Below are positions 6,790 through 14,113 of a stretch of 19,577 nt of DNA, piece after piece. Each line of letters starts with the position of its first letter. Within the stretch, counting starts at the first letter, position 1. Source of the stretch: an uncultured Lachnospiraceae bacterium (lineage in GTDB: Bacteria > Bacillota > Clostridia > Lachnospirales > Lachnospiraceae); the NCBI GenBank assembly GCA_910583835.1, contig CAJTYM010000059.1:1-19577 (forward strand), read 5' to 3'. The translations under genes and the position numbers were made by a program. The notes beneath the pieces were generated by a model. The model did not search any database, was not told the origin of the DNA, and was given only the letters and a program-made list of their open reading frames with translations.

Positions 6790-7776
6790 ATGCAACAGAG
6801 AACAAACCGCCCAAACGCCCTCGCCAATGCCAAATTTTCAGATAAAAATACTTCCAAGACACTGCTTCCCGCCATCCTCATCGGCAGCGCTGCCGGATTC
6901 CTGCTTGGCGTGGGGCTTCTCGCCTGGCTGATACATTCCTTTTTCTTCGGTCCAGCGCCTACCATTTACGAGAACGCCAAAGATTATGGCAGATGCTGGG
7001 ATAAACAAATCCACAGCGGGCTTCTGCTGTTTCCCGCCAAAATCAATCCTGCTACCGCCAATACAGAATTTTACTATTACTGGCGGGACACTTTCAATTT
7101 TCCTACCGCACAAATCCATCTCTCCTGCACGTATACGCCTGAGGATTATGCACAGGAAATCTCGCGTATCCAGTCTGTCAGCAAGCAGATTGGCACGCAC
7201 GCAGAACAGGTCTATTTTGACAATTATACGGATTTTTCCTATCCTGCTTACGTGGCTGTCAGCGGCAACAACATATGGGAATACGCTTTGCTTTTGGAAG
7301 AAAAACACACCATCCATTATATTTTCACAGAATACTGTTCCTCGGAAGATGTGCATTTTGACAAATCTTACCTGCCCAGAAACTTTGACGACCATTCACG
7401 GCTGGCTTTCGGGGAAGAATTTTCCATCTATGAATACCCAGTATACGAAAATGGTAAAATTACCGCCGTGGAGGGCGACTACAGCCATGAGGCAATCGTT
7501 TCCCAGACAGAGGGGCACTATGTGGATGCCGGCAAATATTCTCTCCAGGTCACTACCGAAATTGATAAAGACGGTACAGAAACCATTCAGGGCTGCACGC
7601 TTTTCTACCTGGACGGCACTACTGAAAAGACCTGGGACTATCCCGATTTGAATGGCAGAATATATCATGATATTTCATTAAATAAGGACCGTTCCCAGGC
7701 AATCATTACCTGGGAGGATGGAGGCGAAACCGGGCAAAGCATTTTTGATATAGAAAAGCATGAATTTACTTTTTAA
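6790..7776 (+). CDS. Membrane-anchored extracytoplasmic protein, paralogous to the upstream outer domain
   Basis: 328 residues, with AAAAGGAG 7 nt before the ATG at 6790; the earlier in-frame ATG at 6631 lies inside the previous gene. A single membrane helix at about residues 26-52 is followed by an outer region of about 275 residues. The first part of that region carries CTYTPEDYAQE, an aromatic-rich core, EYALLLEEKHTIHYIF and VHFDKSYLPRNF, matching in order the outer domain of the preceding gene product. No zinc motif is present at its short cytoplasmic N-terminus. The C-terminal 120 residues are strand-rich, with no partner in the neighbour. It is the last gene of the sigma operon. A role as co-sensor or as a target of the sigma response is plausible but only inferred. 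Confidence 0.7.
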   Translation: MQQRTNRPNALANAKFSDKNTSKTLLPAILIGSAAGFLLGVGLLAWLIHSFFFGPAPTIYENAKDYGRCWDKQIHSGLLLFPAKINPATANTEFYYYWRDTFNFPTAQIHLSCTYTPEDYAQEISRIQSVSKQIGTHAEQVYFDNYTDFSYPAYVAVSGNNIWEYALLLEEKHTIHYIFTEYCSSEDVHFDKSYLPRNFDDHSRLAFGEEFSIYEYPVYENGKITAVEGDYSHEAIVSQTEGHYVDAGKYSLQVTTEIDKDGTETIQGCTLFYLDGTTEKTWDYPDLNGRIYHDISLNKDRSQAIITWEDGGETGQSIFDIEKHEFTF

Positions 7777-8074
7777 AAGCGCTGGACATCCACTATTTTG
7801 TAAGAAAACCTTGTGAAAAAATAGAGCCAACAAACTGTGATTTCCACAAATTCATCAGCTCTGTCAAAATATGTCGTCTTTCCAAGCTTCCGTATAATTC
7901 TATCCTGTCCTTACAGCATGAAAAGTACGGAAGCTACTGATTCAGATTTTTTGAGGCTGTAAAAAATCTTGTGTCTATGAACTTCAGACTTTCCTGATAA
8001 GAATTAGATATGTAAGAGTATTTTGTCGGTTTTATGTTCTTCGGGCTGTCGAATTATTTCTTCTATCAATCGCT
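7777..8074. other. Gene-free stretch with several hairpins, downstream of the sigma operon
   Basis: No credible gene is seen. The stretch holds AGAGC/GCTCT (7823-7827, 7858-7862) enclosing TGTG/CACA, a perfect 10-bp stem AGCTTCCGTA/TACGGAAGCT (7885-7894, 7926-7935), and a perfect 9-bp stem AGATTTTTT/AAAAAATCT (7944-7952, 7961-7969). It leads into a strong terminator at 8075. It could be a long 3' untranslated region, a small RNA, or the worn end of an insertion element; the sequence does not decide between these. Confidence 0.4.
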
Positions 8075-8116
8075 GGGATGGCAGGGGTTTTTGATGCTGC
8101 CATCCCGGTCTTTTTT
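8075..8116 (+). terminator. Rho-independent terminator
   Basis: GGGATGGCAG (8075-8084) pairs perfectly with CTGCCATCCC (8097-8106) around a 12-nt loop, followed by GGTC and six T residues (8111-8116). It would stop plus-strand transcripts coming from the sigma operon. It also directly abuts the ancestral end of the dead transposase on the other strand, so it may have arrived with the insertion sequence and act there to block read-through from outside. Confidence 0.85.
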
Positions 8117-8978
8117 ACAAATATGCCGTGAGGCGTTCCCCATACAGGACGATTAATTAGTTCAGGACCTGGTCCCAGTTCCGGTATCTCTGCGTCCATT
8201 TTTTCGTTACATTCTGGCTTGCCAGGTACAGCAGCTTTTCTAACGATGTATCGCTGGGGAATGCGCTCTTTGTCTTGGTTACTTTCTGGTACTGGCGGTT
8301 CAGCCCTTCTATAATGTTCGTAGTGTACATAATCCGGCGGATGTCATCCGGGAACTTGAAGAAGGAGCTGACATATTTGAATGAGTTGCGCAGCATGTGG
8401 ATGACGCACCGCTGTATCTGCGCTTTGGGGAACACCGCCTGTATGGTCTCCTTGAACCCCGGTAGCCCATCCTCCCGGACTTTGTAATGGATGCAGTCCA
8501 TGGATACAAATGGGTATACCGGATTCAATGGGCGTGACTGCCACTCTTTGACCTGCGGCAGAATCTTGTCCGTAATCTTGCTGACCAGCTCTGCTGACAG
8601 CTCAATCCCATACAGGCCGTTTAACTGGCCGTGTATGTCCCGGGTGCTCATTCTATGCGCATACAGGGAGATTACTTTCTCCTCAATGCCTGAGATGCCC
8701 CGCTGGTATTTCGGAATCAGCTTTGGCTCAAATTGCCCATTCCGGCCCCTTGGCACGTCAATCTGGAATCCCCCCATACTGGCCCTTTAAGTTCTTGGGG
8801 GAATGTCCATTGCTTTTGTTGTCAGTCTGCACATCCCCTTGCGGTTCTTTTCATAACCGAAGGTGGCGTCCATCTCTGCCTCCATGAGTTCCTGCAGGAT
8901 GTCTTTGAAACTGTCCCTGAGGAGGGCATAGATATCGGTGACGCTGTTTAAGTTGTTTTCTGAAATAATCTGTCGAAT
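8115..8978 (-). pseudogene. IS256-family transposase, dead copy
   Basis: Minus-strand blocks in IS256 order are readable: DATFGYEKNRKG, FQIDVPRGRNGQFEPKLIPK, STRDIHGQLNGLYGIELSAE, FVSMDCIHYKVREDG, LPGFKETIQAVFPKAQIQRC and YTTNIIEGLNRQ. These include the first catalytic Asp (MDCIHYKV) and the Glu (NIIEGLNRQ). Defects are: no start codon after an AAAGGAG at 8988-8982; two compensating one-base shifts in G-runs near 8840 and 8775; two in-frame internal deletions (after KVREDG and after KYVS) removing roughly 100 residues of the usual 400; and a stop replacing a Gln-like codon at 8159-8157, after which LVVLYGERLTAYL is still readable down to 8115. No terminal inverted repeats could be recognised. 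The element is not autonomous. Confidence 0.9.
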
Positions 8979-9011
8979 CTACTCCTTTGCTATTGGGAGA
9001 TGGCTGAATTT

Positions 9012-10763
9012 TCATTTTTTAATGGTTTTAATCCTTGCTGCAGAACTCCATGTTCCGCATAATTTCTGCTTCCTACCGTTCACCTTTATGCTTTTATATG
9101 CGCGTACCCTGATATAATATGTTTTTCCTTTCGCCAGTTTCGTTATCGTTTTGGATATCGTCTTATTCTTACCCACAGAAATCATTTTGGCATTTCGCTT
9201 AAATTTTTTATGAGTACTGTACTGAATCTGATAACCAGTAGAATTCTTATCTCTTTTCCATTTTACTGTAATCTTTCCACCTTTTTGGGTTTTAAGAGCT
9301 TTTATGGTCTGTCTTGCAGGGCTGACCTTTATGGTAATCTTTGCCGTCTCTGCCTGATAACCGCCTGACTTTTCAACTTCTGCCGTTATGGTGGCTATCC
9401 CAATTCCTTTCATTTTTACATTTCCGTTTTCATCTACCACAACCACTTTTTCATCAGAACTTTTGTATGTGATTTTCCTATTTTCTCCATTTACTTTTAT
9501 ATTTAACGAAAATGCTTTATCTCCATATACTTTATTGTACGATTTCTTACATCTTATATTTCCAACCGCTTTGTGAATGGTAAATTTCTTAGTCACCTCC
9601 CCCATATAATCCTCGACCCCGGTAATAGTTATTTCCGCTTCTCCTGGCTCAGTATTATTCCGATACGCTACCAGATAATCCAGCCCCTCCAGTAAAATAT
9701 TGTTTCCATCCCAGACGGTAACCTCTGGTTTTTTGGCAGTTCCATCATAAACAAAATCCAGGGATTCTACAGAAATCCTGCAGGACGAAAGTTCTTTTTG
9801 GGCAAATGCTGGGTCTTCCCCTGCGATAAATGTAATATTCTTTTCCTTAGCAAAGGACTGGGCATAGGAGCCTTCTTTTCCGTAGATAACCAGATTACCT
9901 AATAAGCCTGGGGATGCAGTGCCACAATGGTCATCTATTATCGATGTCACGCTTTCCGGAACAGTCAATCTTATTAGCTGATTGCTTCCACTCATAAGCC
10001 CACCTAGACGAATATTGCTTACACCGTCCTCAACTTTTATATGTTCTAATTTGCCGCAGCCCCAAAATGTAGCATCGAATAATCCTAGTCCTATGCTTTG
10101 GGGAACTCTTACTTTCAGCAAATTCCTGCATCCATTAAATATTTCATACCCCACCTCTTTCACCCCTTCCGGAATCCTTATCCTTATCAGCCCGCAACAA
10201 TTATAAAAGGCTCCAGAACCAATGTATTCTACTCCTTCCGGTAAAATGATATTTCTTAAATTACTGCAGCCCCAAAATGCTCTATCTGCAATTCTCGTTA
10301 TACTGCCAAGAATCTTTACTTCCTCCTTTGCTCTTGGGCAGCCTAATATGCTAGTAAAATTATTATCATACAGACAATTGTCAAAACTTGCATAATGTTT
10401 ATTGCCCTGCAATACATTAATAGCCTCCAGTCCATCATTATCCGCAATCGCATATTCTAATCCACTCTCTACACTGACTGGAACCGTTATGCTTTTTACG
10501 CCAAGACATTTTGAAAATGCTCCATATCCAATACTGACCACCCCTTCTGGAATCACCACTTCTGTTGCCGTTCCTGTATACTTCTGCAAAATACCATCTT
10601 CAATTTGAAAACCCTCTCTCTTTTCTTCTTCATTTTCTCCTGATTCCCCCACTGTCTGCTCTGCTGCTTTCGTCTCTTCTGCAGATACCGCCTGTGCCGG
10701 AACCACCAGAACTATGCCCAACATCATTGCCACTACACGTTTCCACCATTTCGTTTTTCTCAT
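9012..10763 (-). CDS. Secreted BspA-type leucine-rich-repeat protein with Ig-like and Fn3 domains
   Basis: 583 residues. A signal peptide covers residues 1 to about 28 (basic WWKR, hydrophobic core, cleavage near AVSA). An acidic linker follows, then LRR_5 repeats over about 50-310 with the repeated wording IPEGVxxIGxGAF-xxCxxL. Next are a bacterial Ig/MBG-like segment (about 325-400, DFVYDGTAKKPEVTV), a BIG2-like segment (about 405-480, KVYGDKAFSLNI, NGNVKMKGIGIATITAEV) and a fibronectin type III domain at the end (about 490-580, ITVKWKRDKNSTGYQIQYST). There is no sortase motif or C-terminal anchor, so it is probably released or loosely wall-bound. Such proteins act in adhesion or surface interaction. 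AGGAGG lies 8 nt upstream of the ATG. The gene is divergent from an XRE regulator. Confidence 0.9.
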   Translation of the reverse strand: MRKTKWWKRVVAMMLGIVLVVPAQAVSAEETKAAEQTVGESGENEEEKREGFQIEDGILQKYTGTATEVVIPEGVVSIGYGAFSKCLGVKSITVPVSVESGLEYAIADNDGLEAINVLQGNKHYASFDNCLYDNNFTSILGCPRAKEEVKILGSITRIADRAFWGCSNLRNIILPEGVEYIGSGAFYNCCGLIRIRIPEGVKEVGYEIFNGCRNLLKVRVPQSIGLGLFDATFWGCGKLEHIKVEDGVSNIRLGGLMSGSNQLIRLTVPESVTSIIDDHCGTASPGLLGNLVIYGKEGSYAQSFAKEKNITFIAGEDPAFAQKELSSCRISVESLDFVYDGTAKKPEVTVWDGNNILLEGLDYLVAYRNNTEPGEAEITITGVEDYMGEVTKKFTIHKAVGNIRCKKSYNKVYGDKAFSLNIKVNGENRKITYKSSDEKVVVVDENGNVKMKGIGIATITAEVEKSGGYQAETAKITIKVSPARQTIKALKTQKGGKITVKWKRDKNSTGYQIQYSTHKKFKRNAKMISVGKNKTISKTITKLAKGKTYYIRVRAYKSIKVNGRKQKLCGTWSSAARIKTIKK

Positions 10764-10805
10764 TCCACATTCCTCCTCTTTTTAAATGTCATTTACTTTC
10801 TCATC

Positions 10806-10834
10806 ATTATAACATCTATAAAATGTTATTTCAA
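10806..10834 (-). promoter_or_regulatory. Promoter of the LRR protein gene with internal operator
   Basis: On the minus strand there is TTGAAA (10834-10829), a 17-bp spacer and a perfect TATAAT (10811-10806). The spacer is filled by a perfect inverted repeat, ATAACAT (10809-10815) and ATGTTAT (10823-10829), seven bases apart. A protein bound there would cover both promoter boxes, which suggests repression. The adjacent XRE protein is the natural candidate, but binding is inferred. Confidence 0.75.
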
Positions 10835-10870
10835 TCAAAATATCATTTTTAACTATGCTATTGGGCAAAA

Positions 10871-10888
10871 TATAACATCTACAATATG
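10871..10888 (+). promoter_or_regulatory. Second copy of the operator-like motif, upstream of the XRE gene
   Basis: TATAACATCTACAATATG matches 10808-10825 (TATAACATCTATAAAATG) at 16 of 18 positions in the same orientation. The copies are 63 bp apart, about six helical turns. This copy lies 24-41 nt before the XRE start, where a regulator would control its own gene. The right-hand arm of the dyad is degenerate in this copy. Confidence 0.55.
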
Positions 10889-10911
10889 AAATATGTGGAA
10901 GGAGCGATTGT

Positions 10912-11223
10912 ATGGAACAGTTTGTAAGAGACCGGATTACGCAATTGCGTCTGGCAAAAGGCGTATCCGAATACCAGATGAGCTACGACTTAGGGCACAG
11001 CCGCGGATACATCTACAACATATCCTCCGGCAAATCCCTGCCCTCTATGAATGAGTTTTTTTCTATCTGCGAATACTTCAACATCAGCCCCAGCGAATTC
11101 TTCAATACCGGGCACAACAACCCGGCGCTGATAGCCAAAGTCGTGGACGAGTTAAAGGAACTTAACGATGACGATATACTAATGATTCTCACTTTCATCA
11201 ACAGATTAAACAGACATAACTAA
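10912..11223 (+). CDS. Small XRE-family helix-turn-helix regulator
   Basis: 103 residues. The helix-turn-helix domain covers about residues 6-62 (RITQLRLAKGVSEYQMSYDLGHSRGYIYNISSGKSLPSMNEF), with the familiar ICEYFNISPSEFF ending of XRE proteins. The C-terminal 35 residues (ALIAKVVDELKELNDDDILMIL) form a likely dimerisation helix. AAGGAG at 10899-10904 gives good spacing to the ATG. No signal-sensing domain is present, so it probably acts as a simple repressor or depends on a partner. It is divergent from the LRR surface-protein gene, and both promoter regions contain the same 18-nt motif. A terminator follows directly, so it is a single-gene unit. Confidence 0.9.
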   Translation: MEQFVRDRITQLRLAKGVSEYQMSYDLGHSRGYIYNISSGKSLPSMNEFFSICEYFNISPSEFFNTGHNNPALIAKVVDELKELNDDDILMILTFINRLNRHN

Positions 11224-11226
11224 GAC

Positions 11227-11278
11227 AGAAACCCGCTGCCATCCAAATCTATCTGAACGGCAGCGGATTTCTATTTTT
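11227..11278 (+). terminator. Rho-independent terminator of the XRE gene
   Basis: AGAAACCCGCTGCC (11227-11240) pairs with GGCAGCGGATTTCT (11259-11272) with one mismatch, around an 18-nt loop, followed by ATTTTTAT. It begins 3 nt after the XRE stop codon. Confidence 0.88.
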
Positions 11279-11361
11279 ATATGGACCGTAATTTGCTTAT
11301 TCCATAATTAAATTCTCGGTTACAATTCCAAGAGCTTCCAGCTTGATATTATCTCAACGCC

Positions 11362-12912
11362 CTACTGCTGCTTCCTTTTCGGCAATGCTACCTTCTGGTC
11401 TACCGTAACCTGTTCCTCCAGGCAGCTGAAGATTTCATCCACCTCTTTCTGCCCCATCTTAGGCGTCAGCCAGCTGACAACCGGCACGACAACCAGCCCG
11501 GCAACCATAGCGATTGCCCCGGCATTGATGGGCGAAGCAATATAGGAAAAGAACATATTGGACACGGTAATGCCGATTCCGCAGGCAAAGCTTGCCCACA
11601 CTGCCGCTTTGGTCACGCCTTTCCAATACAGCCCATACAGGAACGGAGCCAGGAATGCACCTGCCAGCGCGCCCCAGGAAATGCCCATCAGCTGCGCAAT
11701 AAACTGCGCGATGGATTTCGGCGGGAAGAGCGCCAGTACCACAGAGCATACAATGAAAAATACCAACAGGATTCTCATATACAATATCTGCTTCTTCTCG
11801 CTCATATTTTTTACAAAATTGTCTTTCAGGAAATCGAGCGTCAATGTAGAACTTGAGGTCAACACCAGCGACGACAAGGTGGACATGGAAGCTGACAATA
11901 CCAGCACAATCACAATACCTACAAGGATATCCGGCAATGTAGACAGCATGGAGGGAATAATCGCATCGAAGATAACGCTTCCATCCTCCTTATGGATTGC
12001 CGGCGTATCAAACAGCCTTCCGAAGCCGCCCAGGAAATAACAGCCGCCGGAAACGACAATGGCAAATACCGTGGAAATTATCGTCCCTGACTGCACCGAT
12101 TTCTCATCCTTAATCGTATAGAATTTATGTATCATCTGCGGCAGCCCCCAGGTTCCCAGAGACGTCAGGATAATAACGCCCAGAAGGTTCAAGGGGTCGG
12201 GTCCAAAGAATGAGGTAAAGGCGCCTTTCTGCCCCATCGTTACCGCCACATCGCTCTCCATCTCAGCAAGGGATTTGACGGCATTGAGAAAACCGCCCTG
12301 CCCATTTAAAACAGCCGCAATGACCGCCACAATTCCGCCCAGCATGACAATCCCCTGGATGAAGTCATTGATTGCCGTCGCCATATAGCCGCCGAGAATC
12401 ACATAGGCACAGGTCAGAACCGCCATCACAATTACACATACCTCGTAAGGAATATCAAACGCCATGCCAAACAGCCTGGACAGACCGTTGTATACCGATG
12501 CCGTATACGGAATCAGGAAGACAAAGGCAATGGCAGAAGCTGCTATCCTCAGCGCTTTGCTGTCATACCGCTTGCCAAAATAATCCGGCATGGTCGTTGC
12601 CGACAGATGGTTGCTCATAATCCTGGTACGTCTGCCCAGCACTACCCACGCCAGCAAGGAGCCAATCACGGCATTGCCAATGCCAATCCAGGTCGAGGCA
12701 AGACCGTATTTGTAGCCGAACTGCCCGGCATACCCAACAAACACAACCGCCGAGAAATAAGACGTCCCATAGGCAAACGCCGTCAGCCACGGACCCACGC
12801 TCCTGCCGCCTAATACAAAATCATCCACATTGGTGGCATGTTTGCGGGAATACAGCCCCACACCAACCATCACTGCAAAAAACAAGACTAAAAAAATAAT
12901 TTTTACTAACAC
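11362..12912 (-). CDS. Sodium:solute symporter (SSS family)
   Basis: 516 residues with about thirteen hydrophobic segments, the usual SSS size and topology. Family marks include the N-terminal VDDFVLGGRSVGPWLTAFAYG with SYFSAVVFVGY, the GGYMATAINDFIQGIVM segment, and LSASMSTLSSLVLTSSSTLTLD (split here over two short blocks), whose Ser/Thr residues are in the region that forms the second sodium site in this family. These carriers import sugars, amino acids, carboxylates or nucleobases with sodium. The start codon is GTG with GGAGG 7-8 nt upstream, and it overlaps the stop of the amidohydrolase gene by 7 nt. The pairing suggests the carrier brings in the amidohydrolase substrate or a related compound, but the substrate cannot be named. 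Confidence 0.92.
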   Translation of the reverse strand: MLVKIIFLVLFFAVMVGVGLYSRKHATNVDDFVLGGRSVGPWLTAFAYGTSYFSAVVFVGYAGQFGYKYGLASTWIGIGNAVIGSLLAWVVLGRRTRIMSNHLSATTMPDYFGKRYDSKALRIAASAIAFVFLIPYTASVYNGLSRLFGMAFDIPYEVCVIVMAVLTCAYVILGGYMATAINDFIQGIVMLGGIVAVIAAVLNGQGGFLNAVKSLAEMESDVAVTMGQKGAFTSFFGPDPLNLLGVIILTSLGTWGLPQMIHKFYTIKDEKSVQSGTIISTVFAIVVSGGCYFLGGFGRLFDTPAIHKEDGSVIFDAIIPSMLSTLPDILVGIVIVLVLSASMSTLSSLVLTSSSTLTLDFLKDNFVKNMSEKKQILYMRILLVFFIVCSVVLALFPPKSIAQFIAQLMGISWGALAGAFLAPFLYGLYWKGVTKAAVWASFACGIGITVSNMFFSYIASPINAGAIAMVAGLVVVPVVSWLTPKMGQKEVDEIFSCLEEQVTVDQKVALPKRKQQ

Positions 12913-13751
12913 GTTTTCTCCTCCTTGTCCGGCTGCGCTGCAAAAGCCGGCCCTATCAGCTTCCCAGCATTCTGCCCTAGTATTTTATTTAAATCATTAT
13001 TATCTTTGACGAGACCCCTGATATGTTCCAGAGATTCCTTCTGCCCGCTCCAGGGGCTGTCCGTAGCGAACAGAATTCTCTCTGCGCCATGTTTTTTCAG
13101 AATACCCAGAAACACCTCATCCTTAATATAACCGACAGTAAATGAGGTGTCTAAATAGACATCTTTCCCTGCCAGCAGTTCTTGTACATCCTCCCACATA
13201 TCGAACCCGCCATAATGCGCCAGCACCAAATTTTCAGGAGCCACCTCATCGACAACTTTGCGAATCTGACGCGGCGTACAGCGCACATTGTCTGGAAAAC
13301 CCACATCCACTCCGGCGTGGACAACGCTTACAAGCCCCAGCTCGGATGCATAATCGAGAATCCTCATGTATCTGATATCATCAAAACGAGTATCCTGATA
13401 ATCTGGATGGAGTTTAATGCCCAAAAGCCCCAGTTCTTTGACCATGCGCAGCTCTCCCTTGTAATCCGGGGAATCCGGGTGGATTCCGCCGAAAGACCAC
13501 AGGCGCGTCTGCCTGTTTCGGTATTTCTCATTTAAGTGCGCTGCAAAATTGTTAATGGTACGAAACTGCTCCGGCTTCGTCACTACCGGCAGGACTACCG
13601 ACACATCCACGCCAGCCGCCTCCATGGACTTCACCAGCCCTTCCTCCGTCCCATCACAAAAAGCTTTGATATGTGCTTTCCCTTCCAAATATGCAACCGT
13701 CTTCGCCGCTATCTTCTCTGGGAAAATATGTGTATGAAAATCTACTACCAT
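12906..13751 (-). CDS. Amidohydrolase-family metal-dependent hydrolase
   Basis: 281 residues with the amidohydrolase-2 TIM-barrel pattern. Visible metal-site residues are His6 and His8 (DFHTHIFP), His145 (SVVHAGVD), His179 (LAHYGG) and Asp231 (FATDSPW); GIKLHPDY provides a further conserved strand. Members hydrolyse or decarboxylate small cyclic and carboxylated compounds in the cytoplasm. The ATG at 13751 is chosen over a GTG at 13760, because GAGGTG lies 6 nt before 13751. The gene overlaps the downstream symporter by 7 nt, so the two are translationally coupled. A dyad lies in its control region. The substrate is unknown; the uptake gene beside it points to catabolism of an imported compound. 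Confidence 0.88.
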   Translation of the reverse strand: MVVDFHTHIFPEKIAAKTVAYLEGKAHIKAFCDGTEEGLVKSMEAAGVDVSVVLPVVTKPEQFRTINNFAAHLNEKYRNRQTRLWSFGGIHPDSPDYKGELRMVKELGLLGIKLHPDYQDTRFDDIRYMRILDYASELGLVSVVHAGVDVGFPDNVRCTPRQIRKVVDEVAPENLVLAHYGGFDMWEDVQELLAGKDVYLDTSFTVGYIKDEVFLGILKKHGAERILFATDSPWSGQKESLEHIRGLVKDNNDLNKILGQNAGKLIGPAFAAQPDKEEKTC

Positions 13752-13778
13752 CCTGCACACCTCGATTGAAATTTTGTA

Positions 13779-13798
13779 TGCTTTACCGCTTTAAAGCA
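13779..13798 (-). promoter_or_regulatory. Perfect dyad upstream of the amidohydrolase-symporter operon
   Basis: TGCTTTA (13779-13785) and TAAAGCA (13792-13798) form a perfect 7-bp inverted repeat with a 6-bp centre, 28-47 bp before the amidohydrolase start. It is an operator candidate for a substrate-responsive regulator, which is not encoded in the window. I could not place a convincing -35/-10 pair around it. Confidence 0.45.
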
Positions 13799-13815
13799 AC
13801 AGTGTCATTTTGCCT

Positions 13816-13843
13816 GAAAAAAGAATCTCGTAGATGAGATTCT
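13816..13843 (-). terminator. Rho-independent terminator downstream of tRNA-Gly
   Basis: On the minus strand AGAATCTC and GAGATTCT (8-bp perfect stem, 6-nt loop, 13843-13822) are followed by a T-run (13822-13817). It ends the tRNA transcript about 50 nt past the tRNA and separates it from the amidohydrolase operon. Confidence 0.85.
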
Positions 13844-13891
13844 GCGTGTCTAGCGCACTAACCAGCACACTAGATTTTTGGGCAAAGAAAA

Positions 13892-13964
13892 AGCGATAGA
13901 CGGGGCTCGAACCCGCGGTCTCGACCTTGGCAAGGTCGCGCGTTACCAACTACGCCACTATCGC
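13892..13964 (-). tRNA. tRNA-Gly (anticodon GCC)
   Basis: The cloverleaf is readable on the minus strand. The acceptor stem GCGATAG pairs with CTATCGC; the anticodon stem CGACC/GGTCG encloses the loop TTGCCAA with anticodon GCC; the T-arm has GGTTCGAGCC. The discriminator base is T, as usual for bacterial glycine tRNAs. The 3' CCA is not encoded. Length is 73 nt including the discriminator. Confidence 0.97.
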
Positions 13965-13993
13965 ATATGATGTATCTGTCAAACACAAATAGA

Positions 13994-14022
13994 ATTATAC
14001 TATAGGATGATTCCTATGTCAA
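13994..14022 (-). promoter_or_regulatory. Consensus sigma-A promoter of tRNA-Gly
   Basis: On the minus strand a perfect TTGACA (14022-14017), a 17-bp spacer and a perfect TATAAT (13999-13994). The -10 box is 29 nt before the tRNA. A fully consensus promoter suits a stable-RNA gene. Confidence 0.93.
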
Positions 14023-14113
14023 GCAAAAAATACAAATTTCTCAGAAAATCTTCTCTCATATTCTCCCCTCTCGTCTCATATAGTAAATTAAAGAGAAATT
14101 AAGGAGGAGTCCT

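Noticed and set aside
6986..7651. 221-codon open frame on the plus strand
   Set aside because: It is another frame of the last sigma-operon gene. The real frame has a good start site, a membrane helix and paralogy to its neighbour.
8046..8978. CTGTCGAAT at both 8046-8054 and 8970-8978 as possible ends of the insertion sequence
   Set aside because: The copies are direct, not inverted; the right one lies in transposase coding sequence; nine bases can match by chance.
13892..13964. tRNA-Gly as an integration site for a mobile element
   Set aside because: No integrase and no repeated tRNA 3' end is seen nearby; the flanking genes look like ordinary chromosome.
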